This document shows, in pieces, positions 14,195-22,681 of a stretch of DNA of 39,582 nucleotides. The translations under genes were made by a program, and so were the position numbers. Position 1 is the first letter of the stretch, and every line of letters begins with the position of its first letter. Source of the stretch: Opitutaceae bacterium (lineage in GTDB: Bacteria > Verrucomicrobiota > Verrucomicrobiia > Opitutales > Opitutaceae). The stretch covers positions 1 to 39,582 of the forward strand of contig JAHCAZ010000032.1 of NCBI GenBank assembly GCA_019634615.1, given 5' to 3'. Under the pieces are notes generated by a model that worked only from the letters and a program-made list of their open reading frames with translations, was not told the DNA's origin and ran no database searches.

Positions 14195-16945
14195 TTACGC
14201 CAACCTTACGGTCACGATCTGCTTAGGCTTCAGCGTCAGGCTTACCTTGCCTCCTGCGAGGCTCAGCTTGCCCTTCGTGTTGCCCTCGAAGTCCGTCAGC
14301 GCGGCCTGCTTCGGCTTGAAGGCCTTGTCCGTCACGACGAGCTTGGCCGTCGCGGCGCGCGTCAGTGGATTGAAGAGACGGATTTCGACGGCCTCCCCGA
14401 GCTGCCGGAGGCTGCTGACCAGCGCCGCGCCCTCGAGGCGCAGGAGACCCGCGGTCGCCGGGGCGGCCGGCTGGGTGACGCCCGCCTGGTCGCGGAAGAT
14501 CGGCAGGTCGGCGCCGCGCATCTGCACCACGCGGAGGCCGGCGGCGAGGCGCTGGCCGAGTTCGCCGAGGGCGATGCGGTCCGGCGCGCCGGCGAGCGGC
14601 ACGATGGCGTAGTGGAAGTGCAGCGGGCCACGCTGCTGGCCGCCGGGCTCGCCGTCGGTGAAGACCGTGCGGCGGAAACCGCGGAAGAGCGTCAGCGCGA
14701 TCGGGCGGTCCGGCAGGTCGCGCACCGCCGTCTCGAGCAGACCGCCGTCGGCGACGACCGCGAGGCCCTGTTTCGCGTCGTGCACCGCCGTCCAGCTCTG
14801 CTGCGGCTTGGTCTCGACCTCCAGTTCGCGGTACTCGTGGTTGTCCTTCCGCAGCGCGATGGGGCGCTCGACCACGTCGAAGGGCGTGTCGGCGAGGTAG
14901 GTCTTCACGTTCGTGCCCGAGGGCAGCAGCACGCGCACGCGGTGGTCGTCGGCGGTGTTGTTGATGGTCGTCCGCACGTCGAGGTGCTTCTGACCCGGAC
15001 GCAGGCTGACAGTGCTGTCGATCACGAGCTCGGTGAACTTCTCGGCGCGCACCATGCGGTCGAACTGGAACGCCTCCGGCACCGACATGACGGTGCGGAT
15101 GCGGAAGGTCGTGAGCAACGGGCCGTTCTGGACGAGGGCGACGTCGGCGCGGCACGACGTGGATACGAACACCTGGTCATTGAGCGCGACGCCGTGGAAC
15201 CAGCCGTCGCCGATGTCGGCGCAGTCCTCGAACGCGAGCAGCTCGCGGTAGGTGCGGCCCGTGGCGCGGTCGGTGAGGGTGAGCGTGCCGTTCGCCTCGA
15301 TCTTCACGGCGAGATGCTCGTTGGCCATCGCGTTGGCCGCGGTGGCGAGGCCGGGGACCTCGGGGTGGCGCGTGGGCGTCTCGGGCTTGGCGGCGCGGAC
15401 GGTGAGCGTCGTGTAGCCGAGCGCAGGCACGGCGAGCGTGAGCGCGACCGTGACGTGGTGGCTGTACACGTTCTCGGGGAACTTCGTGGTGCGCAGCCGC
15501 GGCCGCACGCGGTTCATGGCCTGCGCGAGGCGCTGGTAGGCGATCTCCTGGCCGTCGGCGCCGTACACGCGGAAGGCGGGCTTGGGCTCGAAGCCGAAGA
15601 ACTCGTTGAACTGCGGCCAGGTGGTCGGGATCTCGAGGACGACCTCAGTGACGCCGGCGAAGTCGCGGGGCAGGGGATTGAAGACGGTGACACGCACCTC
15701 GTCGTCCTTGAGCTCGCCCGGCACGGCGGCGGCGAGCTGGCTCGTGGCCTGGAGCGCGAGGCGGTCGGCGATGAGGCGGGTCTCGTCGAAGCGCTGCTCC
15801 ATGTCCTTGTGGACCTGGTCCACGCTGCAGCCGTCCATCGAGTCGTGGGCGTGGTTCTGCAGCAGCCGGCGCCAGGCGAGGTCGAAGTACCCGGGGGCGA
15901 ACTGCGAGCCGAGCGTCGCTGCGGCGTACGCGGTGAACGGCTCGGCCCATTGCGTGAGCAGCGACTGGCAGAGGGCGTTGGCCTGCTTGAGGCGCACGCG
16001 GCTGGAGAGGACACCGGGGATGAGCCACTGCATGCTGGCCTCGAGGGGCTGCTCGCCCCAGATCGCGATCCCTGGATCGCGCAGCTCGCCTTCGAGGCGG
16101 CCGGTGATGCGGTCGCGCTGGGCGATGAGCTCGCGGAGGTAGGCGTCGAAGTCGGAGTGGACCAGCTCGTACTCCCCGCTCTTGGCCAGCTCGGCGGCGA
16201 GCAGGGCGTAGCGGGCGGGGCTCCATTCCTGGTGGTCGCAGGAATCGTGGAGGAGGATCGGGTCGACGTCGGTGGCGGCGGCCTCCTCGCGGAGGAACTT
16301 GGCGAGGTGTTTCGCGAATTCCGCGGGCTCGTCCTCGATCAGGCGGTTGGGCTCGTGGGCGCGGCCGACGTGGGCCTGGTAGGCGCCGTAGCCCTGGCGG
16401 GCGAACTTGTGGCAGGGGATCTCGGTGCCGTCGGCGCCGCGCCAGAGGAAATTGCGTTTCGTCTCGTCGTTGACGCCGCGCCAGAGGATGGCGGCGGGGA
16501 TGTTGCAGCCGGCGAGGATCTGCGGGAGCTGGCTGTTGTGGCCGAACATGTCGGGCACGTAGCCGGCGCTGGCCGCCGTGGCGCCGTACGCGCGGGCCTG
16601 GGCGCGGCCCAGCACGAGGTTGCGGATGATGGCCTCGCCGGAGACGGTGAACTCATCGGGCATCGAGTACCACGGCCCGACGGCGAACTTGCCCGCGCGG
16701 CAGAGCTTCTCGATCCGCGCGCGGCGGTCAGGGCGGATCTCGAGGTAGTCCTCGAAAAGGATCGATTGTCCGTCCGTCTGATACGGCCCCGGCAGCGTGC
16801 CGTCCTCGAGAGCGTCGATCACGCGGTCGAGCAACTGCACGAGCCCGAAGCGGAACCCCATGAGGGGCATGTGCCATTCGCGATCCCAGTGGGTGCTCGG
16901 CACATAATGAACGCGGCGTTTCTTGGAGGCAGAAGAACGGGCCAT
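14195..16945 (-). CDS. GH38 alpha-mannosidase family protein
   Basis: The 916-aa glycoside hydrolase family 38 enzyme would release alpha-mannose from glycans or hydrolyse mannosylglycerate-type compounds. Near the N-terminus, THWDREWHMP supplies zinc ligands H19 and D21. AGYVPDMFGHNSQLPQIL carries the probable nucleophile D132. HDSCDHQEW and the middle-domain helix LLQNHAHDSMDGCSVDQVHK are also typical. The C-terminal half is the beta-rich GH38 region. Start ATG 16945 (MARSSASKKRRVHYVPSTHW) gives the usual short lead before the first motif. No signal peptide is seen, so it is probably cytoplasmic and processes imported oligosaccharides. No transporter or regulator for it is adjacent. Confidence 0.93.
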   Translation of the reverse strand: MARSSASKKRRVHYVPSTHWDREWHMPLMGFRFGLVQLLDRVIDALEDGTLPGPYQTDGQSILFEDYLEIRPDRRARIEKLCRAGKFAVGPWYSMPDEFTVSGEAIIRNLVLGRAQARAYGATAASAGYVPDMFGHNSQLPQILAGCNIPAAILWRGVNDETKRNFLWRGADGTEIPCHKFARQGYGAYQAHVGRAHEPNRLIEDEPAEFAKHLAKFLREEAAATDVDPILLHDSCDHQEWSPARYALLAAELAKSGEYELVHSDFDAYLRELIAQRDRITGRLEGELRDPGIAIWGEQPLEASMQWLIPGVLSSRVRLKQANALCQSLLTQWAEPFTAYAAATLGSQFAPGYFDLAWRRLLQNHAHDSMDGCSVDQVHKDMEQRFDETRLIADRLALQATSQLAAAVPGELKDDEVRVTVFNPLPRDFAGVTEVVLEIPTTWPQFNEFFGFEPKPAFRVYGADGQEIAYQRLAQAMNRVRPRLRTTKFPENVYSHHVTVALTLAVPALGYTTLTVRAAKPETPTRHPEVPGLATAANAMANEHLAVKIEANGTLTLTDRATGRTYRELLAFEDCADIGDGWFHGVALNDQVFVSTSCRADVALVQNGPLLTTFRIRTVMSVPEAFQFDRMVRAEKFTELVIDSTVSLRPGQKHLDVRTTINNTADDHRVRVLLPSGTNVKTYLADTPFDVVERPIALRKDNHEYRELEVETKPQQSWTAVHDAKQGLAVVADGGLLETAVRDLPDRPIALTLFRGFRRTVFTDGEPGGQQRGPLHFHYAIVPLAGAPDRIALGELGQRLAAGLRVVQMRGADLPIFRDQAGVTQPAAPATAGLLRLEGAALVSSLRQLGEAVEIRLFNPLTRAATAKLVVTDKAFKPKQAALTDFEGNTKGKLSLAGGKVSLTLKPKQIVTVRLA

Positions 16946-17037
16946 AGGAACCCGACCTATGGCAAAGGGCTCCCGGCGAAACAACGCTTTTGGGGAAGCG
17001 AGCAGCTGATTAAACACCCGCCACACCGTCCTCCTCA

Positions 17038-17142
17038 TTGGGTAGCGTCCGGCCTCCGGACGGACGGTTCGATGCCGAAATGTAGGAGCGGCTTTATGCC
17101 GCGATGTTGCGCCCCCAATCGCGGCATAAAGCCGCTCCTACA
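17038..17142. repeat. Fused repeats: half TTGGGTAG element plus TGTAGGAGCGGC REP pair
   Basis: The left half of the TTGGGTAG family (17038-17080) runs directly into a different inverted pair at 17081-17142. Its perfect 25-bp arms are TGTAGGAGCGGCTTTATGCC... and the complement, around a 12-bp loop. This second type closely resembles REP sequences of Pseudomonas and Xanthomonadaceae (GTAGGAGCGGC...GCCGCGA). Its position suggests that the REP pair replaced or interrupted the second half of the older element. Confidence 0.85.
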
Positions 17143-17144
17143 CC

Positions 17145-17786
17145 TCACTCCGGCGAATGCAAAACCCACTCCCCATCCCGCTGCTCCACCGTCACGCGGA
17201 AATTCCGCTGCAGCTGCCGCACCAGCGTATCCACATCCCCCGCCGGGAACGACCCGCCGAAGCGCTTCGCCGCCAACGCCGGGTCGGCGATGACGAGCTT
17301 GCGTGCGGAATACCGGTTCATGTCCGCGACAATGTCGGCAAGCGACGCATCCTCGAAGTCCAACCGCCGTTCCTGCCACGCCAGCGCCTGCCGCACCGTT
17401 GCGGCCGGGACCTCGATGATCGGCGCCGGCACCGCTGCCGGCTTGAGCGACACACTCGTGCACTGCCCCGCGGTGACCAGATACGAGGCGGGCGCGGCGG
17501 CCGGAGTGAGGTCCGCGGGAGCTGCGGTGGCCGTGGGCGCCGGCTCCGGGGGCGCGACGGCCACCTTGCCCTCAGTGACAAGCAGTTCGACCGACTCGTC
17601 CCGCAGCCGGACGCTGAACGCCGTGCCGACGGCGCGGAAGTCCACGCCATTGGCGCTGACGATGAACGGCCGGTCCTGGTCCTTCGCGACCGCGAAATTC
17701 GCCTCGCCGCGCTCTAGCTGAAGGGCCACAGCGGAATCAGTATTCAGCGTGATTACCGAGCCGTCCGGCAGCTCGCGTTTCTCCAC
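17145..17786 (-). pseudogene. FecR-like protein lacking its 5' part
   Basis: The 213-codon frame can only start at a GTG (17786) inside the FecR domain. The homology TFATAVGWVEKRELPDGSVI begins just upstream, immediately after an in-frame TAG at about 17813. FecR family proteins normally carry about 100 further residues (N-terminal cytoplasmic domain and membrane span), which are missing. What remains is the FecR core (DGSVITLNTDSAVALQLERG, VDFRAVGTAFSVRL) and a C-terminal STN/DUF4974-like domain (DASLADIVADMNRYSARKLV). FecR proteins signal from outer-membrane TonB receptors to ECF sigma factors, but neither partner is nearby. Loss of the 5' end coincides with the start of the lower-GC patch, so this is probably a truncated remnant. 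Confidence 0.75.
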
Positions 17787-17812
17787 CCAACCGACGGCCG
17801 TCGCAAAGGTCT

Positions 17813-18843
17813 AGTCGTACGGCCGAAGCCGGTATTCGCGGTAGCTTGAGCGCCACCGCGATACTCGACGCTGCCGTGAAAAGTGTTTGTATCGACATCG
17901 TGCAATACACGTAACCGTCGTCCAGCAAGGGGAAGATCAACCGTGCTGCTGTACTGCTGGCGAAGACTCAGGATTGGAATCAACTCGAGTTCTTTTACGA
18001 CATCGAGGAGGCGCTCATGCTGGTGAACAACTGGCGTTCCGCGCATTCGTATCCGCTCAATTCCATAAACATGACGCTTAAGCAGCGCGCCATTAGGGTA
18101 GAAAAAACGGCGATCGTGTATCAGCGCCTTAAGCGTGCCGAAGCCATACGGGCGAAAATGCTGCGGCAGGAAAAGGAGCACGGCAGAATGTTTGATCTGA
18201 CCTCAATGCAGGACTTGGGCGGGTGTCGGGCGATAATGAGTGACGTGGACAAGATCGAGGAGCTTCTGAGCGTCTACGAAGACGCGCATAAGAAGAACCC
18301 AGACCGTGGCTCCATTCGCGAGCACATGGATGACTACATCAGTCAGCCCAAGGACGACGGTTATCGAGGCGTTCACCTGATTTACAAATATCGGAGCCAG
18401 GCCGAAGAACACGCATTGATTGCGGCACGAGAGTGGGATCGTTCGAAGTTCGACGGACTGCGCATCGAGATTCAAATTCGCTCGAGACTTCAACACCAAT
18501 GGGCAAGTGCAGTTGAGACAGCCGGCCGGCACATTCGGAGAAACATCAAGGGTGATGGAGGCGGGAAATCTTGGGAGAATATCTGGCATTACGCGCGGCG
18601 AACTGAGTAGCCAACAAAGCCCGAAGCCATTCAGTCCATCGTAGGCTCGGCTTTTGGATCTTCTGTGCGCATGGCCAGGTCGGAGATCCCAAAATTGCGG
18701 CGCACTCAACTGACCGTCCATGCCGGCGCCTAGGTGGTTGAAGGCCTCGGAAAACGGCGATTTTCCTCGATTTTATGCCAAGTCAGCAACAAGACGCTTA
18801 CCCGAAAATATCTCTATAGATCCGCATCTTGCTTATCACCAAC
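17813..18843. other. Lower-GC segment between truncated FecR gene and tRNA-Gln
   Basis: This stretch of about 1 kb is visibly richer in A+T than its neighbours and contains one recognisable gene. One end coincides with the point where FecR homology stops. The other coincides with the base after the tRNA CCA end. I see no integrase and no direct repeat of the tRNA 3' end at the distal border. Positions 18611-18843 hold no gene; GGAAAACGGCGATTTTCC near 18752 is a small hairpin downstream of the tRNA. Confidence 0.6.
18017..18610 (+). CDS. RelA/SpoT synthetase-domain protein (lone synthetase, possibly broken at the 5' end)
   Basis: The 197-aa frame from ATG 18017 covers a (p)ppGpp synthetase-like domain: NNWRSAHSYPL, MQDLGGCRAIMSDVDKIEEL, YISQPKDDGYRGVHLIYKY and the catalytic segment LRIEIQIRSRLQHQWASAVE with E151. 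No hydrolase, TGS or ACT domain is present, so it is a small stand-alone synthetase type. Family homology begins earlier. In the same frame, PSSSKGKINRAAVLLAKTQD and EALMLVNNWR lie upstream, with no ATG, GTG or TTG until a TAA at 17912-17914. Just before that lies GTG CAA TAC ACG, so the original start may be GTG 17900 with a nonsense codon after four codons. The C-terminus also ends earlier than usual. It may be decaying, or use an unusual start. Confidence 0.75.
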   Translation: MLVNNWRSAHSYPLNSINMTLKQRAIRVEKTAIVYQRLKRAEAIRAKMLRQEKEHGRMFDLTSMQDLGGCRAIMSDVDKIEELLSVYEDAHKKNPDRGSIREHMDDYISQPKDDGYRGVHLIYKYRSQAEEHALIAAREWDRSKFDGLRIEIQIRSRLQHQWASAVETAGRHIRRNIKGDGGGKSWENIWHYARRTE

Positions 18844-18917
18844 TGGCTGCCCGGCATGGATTCGAACCATGACTAGGCGAGTCAAAGTCGCCTGTGCTGC
18901 CATTACACCACCAGGCA
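18844..18917 (-). tRNA. tRNA-Gln (anticodon UUG)
   Basis: On the minus strand the cloverleaf folds as acceptor TGCCTGG/CCGGGCA, anticodon arm GGCGA-CTTTGAC-TCGCC with TTG at 34-36 (plus-strand positions 18883-18885), T arm CATGG-TTCGAAT-CCATG, discriminator G and an encoded CCA. Length is 74 nt including CCA. The 3' end points toward the lower-GC segment that carries the RelA/SpoT-like gene. Confidence 0.95.
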
Positions 18918-19002
18918 AGGGAGTGTCAGAACAAAGCACGTTGTTGCCCGCGCGATACCGGTCAAGGAAGGAAACCCTCGACGACCAAGCTTCGGGTGGC
19001 AG

Positions 19003-19272
19003 CTATTCCGCTAGCGTGAGTTGCGGCGAAACCTTTTCAGCGGGCTTCACGGCCGGAAACCGCAGTTGCAGGTCAGTCGCGCAGGTACGGCGGGACGGCA
19101 GGGCACGGACCTTCGGTTGCCAGCGGGGGCGGGCGGGACCGTACTGGACGAGCGTCCAGGCGGTGAGGATCGCGACGACGGCGAAGGTGAACGCCGGGAT
19201 CGGGGCGCTGCCGAGCGTGTAGAGGAAGCCGGCGACGGCGCCGGCGAGGAGGAGCTTCAGGAATGATTTCAT
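19003..19272 (-). CDS. Small membrane protein, hypothetical (89 aa)
   Basis: The product starts MKSFLKLLLAGAVAGFLYTL and has two hydrophobic segments, about residues 4-20 and 25-43 (AFTFAVVAILTAWTLVQYG). A basic, proline-containing soluble tail follows (RPRWQPKVRALPSRR). The frame is open further upstream to 19374, but the ATG at 19272 gives the natural membrane-protein N-terminus. I do not recognise a family. It lies upstream of tRNA-Gln on the same strand. The 166 bp between it and the aldolase gene hold no gene, only the palindrome TTCGGCAAAGGAATGCCTTTCGAA near 19340. Confidence 0.55.
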   Translation of the reverse strand: MKSFLKLLLAGAVAGFLYTLGSAPIPAFTFAVVAILTAWTLVQYGPARPRWQPKVRALPSRRTCATDLQLRFPAVKPAEKVSPQLTLAE

Positions 19273-19438
19273 GGTCGTGTTGGGTGTGCGGCCGATGGTC
19301 CGCGATCCATGAGACGAGTTCCGGACGATGACGTGACGATTCGGCAAAGGAATGCCTTTCGAATACGCGACCAAGCGTAGACGGTCCTACCTACCTCCTT
19401 CGCCAAGCCTACGGCGGGCAGGGCGGAAGCTAGCCAAA

Positions 19439-20122
19439 TTACTTCTTCAGCTTGGCCTTGATGGCCTTCGCGCGGTCGACGGTCTCGCGGACCTTCTGCT
19501 CGATGCCGGCCCAGTCCTTGGCGGCGAGGAGTTCTTTCGTGATGAGGTTGCTGCCCATGCCCATCGCGGCGACGCCGGCGCTAAGCCAGGACGTGAGCGA
19601 CTCCTCAGTCGAGTCGACGCCACCCGTCGGCATGATGCGCGTCCAAGGCATCGGCCCCATGACGTTCTTCACGAAATTCGGGCCGCCGACTTCCTTGCCG
19701 GGGAACACCTTGACGATCTCGCAGCCCAGCGCCTGCGCGTTGGAAATCTCCGTGGCGCTGCCGCAGCCCGGCGAGTAGGGGATCATGCGGCGGTTGCAGA
19801 GCTCCGCGACCTCGGGATTGAGCGACGGGCCGACGACGAAGTTCGCCCCGCAGTTGATGTACATCGCCGCCGTGTACGGCTCGACGATCGAGCCGACGCC
19901 GAGGATCAGCGACGGATCGGCCTTGGCGAAATGGCGCTCGAGCTCCGAGAAGACGGCCCAGGCATGGTCGCCGCGGTTGACGAACTCCACGAGCTTGCAG
20001 CCGCCGCGGCTGATCGCGGCGACCACGTTTTTGGCCGTCTCGACGTCGGCGTGATAAAAGACCGGGACGACGCTGATGTCGTACATCGCGGCGAGGACCT
20101 GCATGCGGGTGAATCGGGCCAT
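19439..20122 (-). CDS. KDPG/4-hydroxy-2-oxoglutarate aldolase family protein (Eda type)
   Basis: The 227-aa class I aldolase has an Eda-type TIM barrel. Such enzymes cleave 2-keto-3-deoxy-6-phosphogluconate or 4-hydroxy-2-oxoglutarate to pyruvate plus an aldehyde. The Schiff-base lysine is K138 in EIVKVFPGKEVGGP. The phosphate/carboxylate loop MPTGGVD follows, and LVEFVNRGDHAWAVF (44-58) replaces the classic LEVTLRT strand, a variant seen in a subgroup of the family. YSPGCGSATEI also fits. Start ATG 20122 (MARFTRMQVL) is preferred; the longer open frame upstream runs through the region where the divergent TolC operon begins. It is divergent from that operon. Substrate is not fixed by the neighbours. 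Confidence 0.9.
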   Translation of the reverse strand: MARFTRMQVLAAMYDISVVPVFYHADVETAKNVVAAISRGGCKLVEFVNRGDHAWAVFSELERHFAKADPSLILGVGSIVEPYTAAMYINCGANFVVGPSLNPEVAELCNRRMIPYSPGCGSATEISNAQALGCEIVKVFPGKEVGGPNFVKNVMGPMPWTRIMPTGGVDSTEESLTSWLSAGVAAMGMGSNLITKELLAAKDWAGIEQKVRETVDRAKAIKAKLKK

Positions 20123-20181
20123 AGGAAGAATAGGTTCGGAAACGCATGCTACTCCCCGCGGGCCGCGTGGAAAGCGCAAGT

Positions 20182-20211
20182 TTGAAGGACTGTCCGGGTC
20201 GGAAATATTAT
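20182..20211 (+). promoter_or_regulatory. Candidate sigma-70-type promoter for the efflux operon
   Basis: TTGAAG (20182-20187) and TATTAT (20206-20211) are separated by 18 bp, about 80 bp before the TolC-like start. It is the most AT-rich spot in the gap and points toward the operon. This is a pattern match only. Confidence 0.4.
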
Positions 20212-20293
20212 TCCCCGGCATTCCCTTCACTCGTTGCCTCACGCGGGATTGGGCTCCTAGTGTTGGCGAGTCCGCAACGCTGCGGACACGGTT

Positions 20294-21688
20294 ATGCACC
20301 ATCGCATGTCGAGAATGTTGGGATGCCTGGCGGTTGCCCTCGCGGCCGTCTGGGCTGAGCCCGCCCGCGGGGCTGAGGGGTTGTCGTTCAACGACGCGTG
20401 GCGGCGGCTGCAGCAGGCGAACCCGGCCCTTCAGGCGGCGCGCGCCGAAGTCGAACGCAAGGCGGCCGAGCACCGGGCCAGCCGCAGCCTGTCGCAGCCG
20501 CAGGTGGACGTCGGGGCGACGCAGACGTGGATCGACCGCCCGATCGAGATCGACCTGGACCCCATCCGACAGGCAATGCTCGCGCTGCACCCCACCGTGC
20601 CGCCAGCGGCATTGCCGAGGTTCGTCACGACCGTGCAGAGCGATGCCTTCGTCCGCGGGCAAGTCACCGCCGTCTGGCCGCTCTACACCGGCGGGCGCAT
20701 CACCGCGGGCCGGCGGGCGGGGGCGGCGGGTGAGGCCGAGGCGCAGGCGACCCTACGGCAGACCGAAAACGGTCTCTTCACCGAGCTCGTTCGCCGCTAC
20801 TATGGCCTGCAGCTGGCGCGTGCCGTGCAGGTCACGCGCACCGCGGTGCTGGCCGGCGTCGAGGAACACCTCCGCCAGGCCGTGCGACTCGAGGAGGAGG
20901 GTTTCGTCACGCGGGCCGAGCGGCTGCATGCGGATGTCGCCCGCGCCGAGGCGCGGCGCGAGAAACAGAAGGCCGATCGCCAGGTCGAGATTGCGGGCAT
21001 CGCGCTCGCCGGCCTGCTGGGCGACGATGCCGCCGGACTGCCGGGCTCGCCGCTCTTTGTCGTCGTCGCCCCGCTGGAACCGGCCGCGACCTTTGCCGTC
21101 GCCGGGGCGGCGCGGCAGCCGGCACTCGATTACCTCGCTGCCCGCCGCGCCCAGGCCGCCGAGGCCGCCGCGGCGGAGCAGGGGCGGATGCGCCCGGAGG
21201 TGTATTGGTTCGGAGCCAAGGAACTCAATCGCGGCGATCTCACGTTGCTCGATCCCGATTGGGCCACTGGCATCGGCGTGCGTTTCTCGCTGTGGGATCG
21301 CACCGACCGCCCGAGCCGCCTGCGGGCCGCGCGCGCGCTCGAGCGGCGCGTAGGGCTCCTGGAGGATGACCTGCGCCGCAACCTGCATACGCTGACCGAG
21401 AAATGCCACCGCGAGGTGGTGTCGGCGCAGGAACAATACGCGGCCCTCGCGGAGACCGAGTCGCTCGCGCGGGAGAACCTGCGCGTGCGCCAGGCCGCGT
21501 TCACCGAGGGGCAGGCGACCTCGCTCGAGGTCGTGGATGCCCAGCTCGCCCTGGCGCGCGTCGAGACCGAACGCGCCGCGGCGGCCTATGACTTCGTCGT
21601 CACGCTCGCCACGCTTCTCGAGGCGGCGGGCGACCCGGCCCGCTTCTTCACCTATGAGACGCGGGCGGAGGCACGGATTTTCCCATGA
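20294..21688 (+). CDS. TolC-family outer membrane efflux protein
   Basis: The 464-aa protein has a signal peptide (MSRMLGCLAVALAAVWAEPA, cleaved around RGA-EG) and the TolC duplicate layout. Long alanine- and arginine-rich coiled coils (ALQAARAEVERKAAEHRA and a matching second set near AYDFVVTLATLLEAAGDP) flank beta-strand stretches such as GQVTAVWPLYTGGRITAGRR. It forms the outer-membrane channel of a tripartite exporter. ATG 20294 or 20306 could be the start. Its TGA overlaps the next ATG (ATGA at 21685-21688), so translation is coupled to the HlyD-type gene. It is the first gene of a four-gene operon. Confidence 0.92.
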   Translation: MHHRMSRMLGCLAVALAAVWAEPARGAEGLSFNDAWRRLQQANPALQAARAEVERKAAEHRASRSLSQPQVDVGATQTWIDRPIEIDLDPIRQAMLALHPTVPPAALPRFVTTVQSDAFVRGQVTAVWPLYTGGRITAGRRAGAAGEAEAQATLRQTENGLFTELVRRYYGLQLARAVQVTRTAVLAGVEEHLRQAVRLEEEGFVTRAERLHADVARAEARREKQKADRQVEIAGIALAGLLGDDAAGLPGSPLFVVVAPLEPAATFAVAGAARQPALDYLAARRAQAAEAAAAEQGRMRPEVYWFGAKELNRGDLTLLDPDWATGIGVRFSLWDRTDRPSRLRAARALERRVGLLEDDLRRNLHTLTEKCHREVVSAQEQYAALAETESLARENLRVRQAAFTEGQATSLEVVDAQLALARVETERAAAAYDFVVTLATLLEAAGDPARFFTYETRAEARIFP

Positions 21689-22668
21689 GCACTTCGCGTA
21701 CCCTCATCATCGCCGGAGCCGGTGTGGCCGCCGCCCTGCTCGCCGTCGGCCTCTGGCTGTCGTTCCGTCCCGTGCCCATCATCCTCGAGGGCGAGGTCGA
21801 GGCTACGGAGATCGACATCGCGGCCAAGGTGCCCGGTCGCGTGGACGCCGTCGCCGTGAAGCTCGGGCAGACCGTGGCGCGGGGCGACCTGCTCTTCACT
21901 CTCGAAAGCCCCGAACTCCGGGCCAAGCTTGCGCAGGCCGAGGGCGCGCGCGATGCCGCCGGTGCGTTGCGGCGCAAGGCCGACACCGGCGCCCGCCAGG
22001 AGGAGATCCGCGCCGCCGAGCAGCAGTGGCTGCGCGCGAAGGCCGCGGCGGAACTGGCCGATGTCACCCTCGAGCGTGTCGAGCGCCTGCACAAAGATGG
22101 CGTCGTGCCGCGGCAGCGCCGCGACGAGGCGGAGGCGCAGGCCCGCGCCGCCCGCGCGGCAGCAGCCAGCGCACAGGCGATGCACGAGATGGCCGTGGCC
22201 GGCGCGCGCGAGGAGGACAAGGCGGCGGCCGCCGCGGTGGCCGCCCAGGCCGGCGGCGCGGTGTCGGAAGTCGAGGCGTACCTGGCCGAGACCCGCATCA
22301 AGGCGCCGCAGGCCGGCGAGGTCGCGGCGCTGCTGATCGACGCCGGCGAGATCGCCCCCGCGGGCTTCCCGGTCGTGACGCTCGTGGACCTGAACGACAC
22401 CTGGGTCGTGTTCCAGATCCGCGAAGATCTGCTGGCCGGCATCGGGCTCGGCACCGAGTTGACCGGCCGCGTGCCGGCGCTCGGCAACCGCGAGGTGACC
22501 TTCAAAGTGGATTATCTCGCCGCACTCGGCGCCTACGCCACGTGGCGGGCCACCAGTGCGTCGGCCGGCTTCGACCTCAAGACCTTTGAGATCCGCGCGC
22601 GCCCCGTGGCGCCGGTGCCCGGGCTCCGGCCGGGCATGAGCGTGATCGTGCCGCGGCCGCGCGGCTGA
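21685..22668 (+). CDS. HlyD-family membrane fusion protein
   Basis: The 327-aa periplasmic adaptor is anchored by one N-terminal membrane span (about residues 6-25). The lipoyl-like half-motif lies in AAKVPGRVDAVAVKLGQTVA. A long alpha-hairpin coiled coil runs from about 85 to 190 (LRAKLAQAEGARDAAGALRR to the alanine-rich return helix). The second lipoyl half follows at TRIKAPQAGEVAALLIDAGE, then the beta-barrel and membrane-proximal domains. The type is that of the YhiI/EmrA-like adaptors used with ABC-2 permeases. It overlaps the upstream gene by 4 bp and is followed 13 bp later by the first permease. Confidence 0.93.
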   Translation: MSTSRTLIIAGAGVAAALLAVGLWLSFRPVPIILEGEVEATEIDIAAKVPGRVDAVAVKLGQTVARGDLLFTLESPELRAKLAQAEGARDAAGALRRKADTGARQEEIRAAEQQWLRAKAAAELADVTLERVERLHKDGVVPRQRRDEAEAQARAARAAAASAQAMHEMAVAGAREEDKAAAAAVAAQAGGAVSEVEAYLAETRIKAPQAGEVAALLIDAGEIAPAGFPVVTLVDLNDTWVVFQIREDLLAGIGLGTELTGRVPALGNREVTFKVDYLAALGAYATWRATSASAGFDLKTFEIRARPVAPVPGLRPGMSVIVPRPRG

Positions 22669-22681
22669 GCGGGCTGTCGCC

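Noticed and set aside
14144..17293. Very long open frame (over 1000 codons) on the plus strand
   Set aside because: It is antisense to the GH38 gene, whose motifs are clear. The translation is Arg/Glu/Gly/Val-rich with no recognisable domain, as expected from the complement of GC3-rich codons.
18017..18610. Toxin-antitoxin pair around the RelA/SpoT-like gene
   Set aside because: No small open frame with a credible start is seen immediately next to it on either strand.
17813..18843. Integrated prophage or plasmid with integrase
   Set aside because: Only one recognisable gene fits in the segment. No integrase, excisionase or att duplication of the tRNA 3' end could be found by eye.
19330..19365. 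Palindrome TTCGGCAAAGGAATGCCTTTCGAA as an operator
   Set aside because: It is a single imperfect palindrome with no second copy and no adjacent regulator, so function cannot be claimed.
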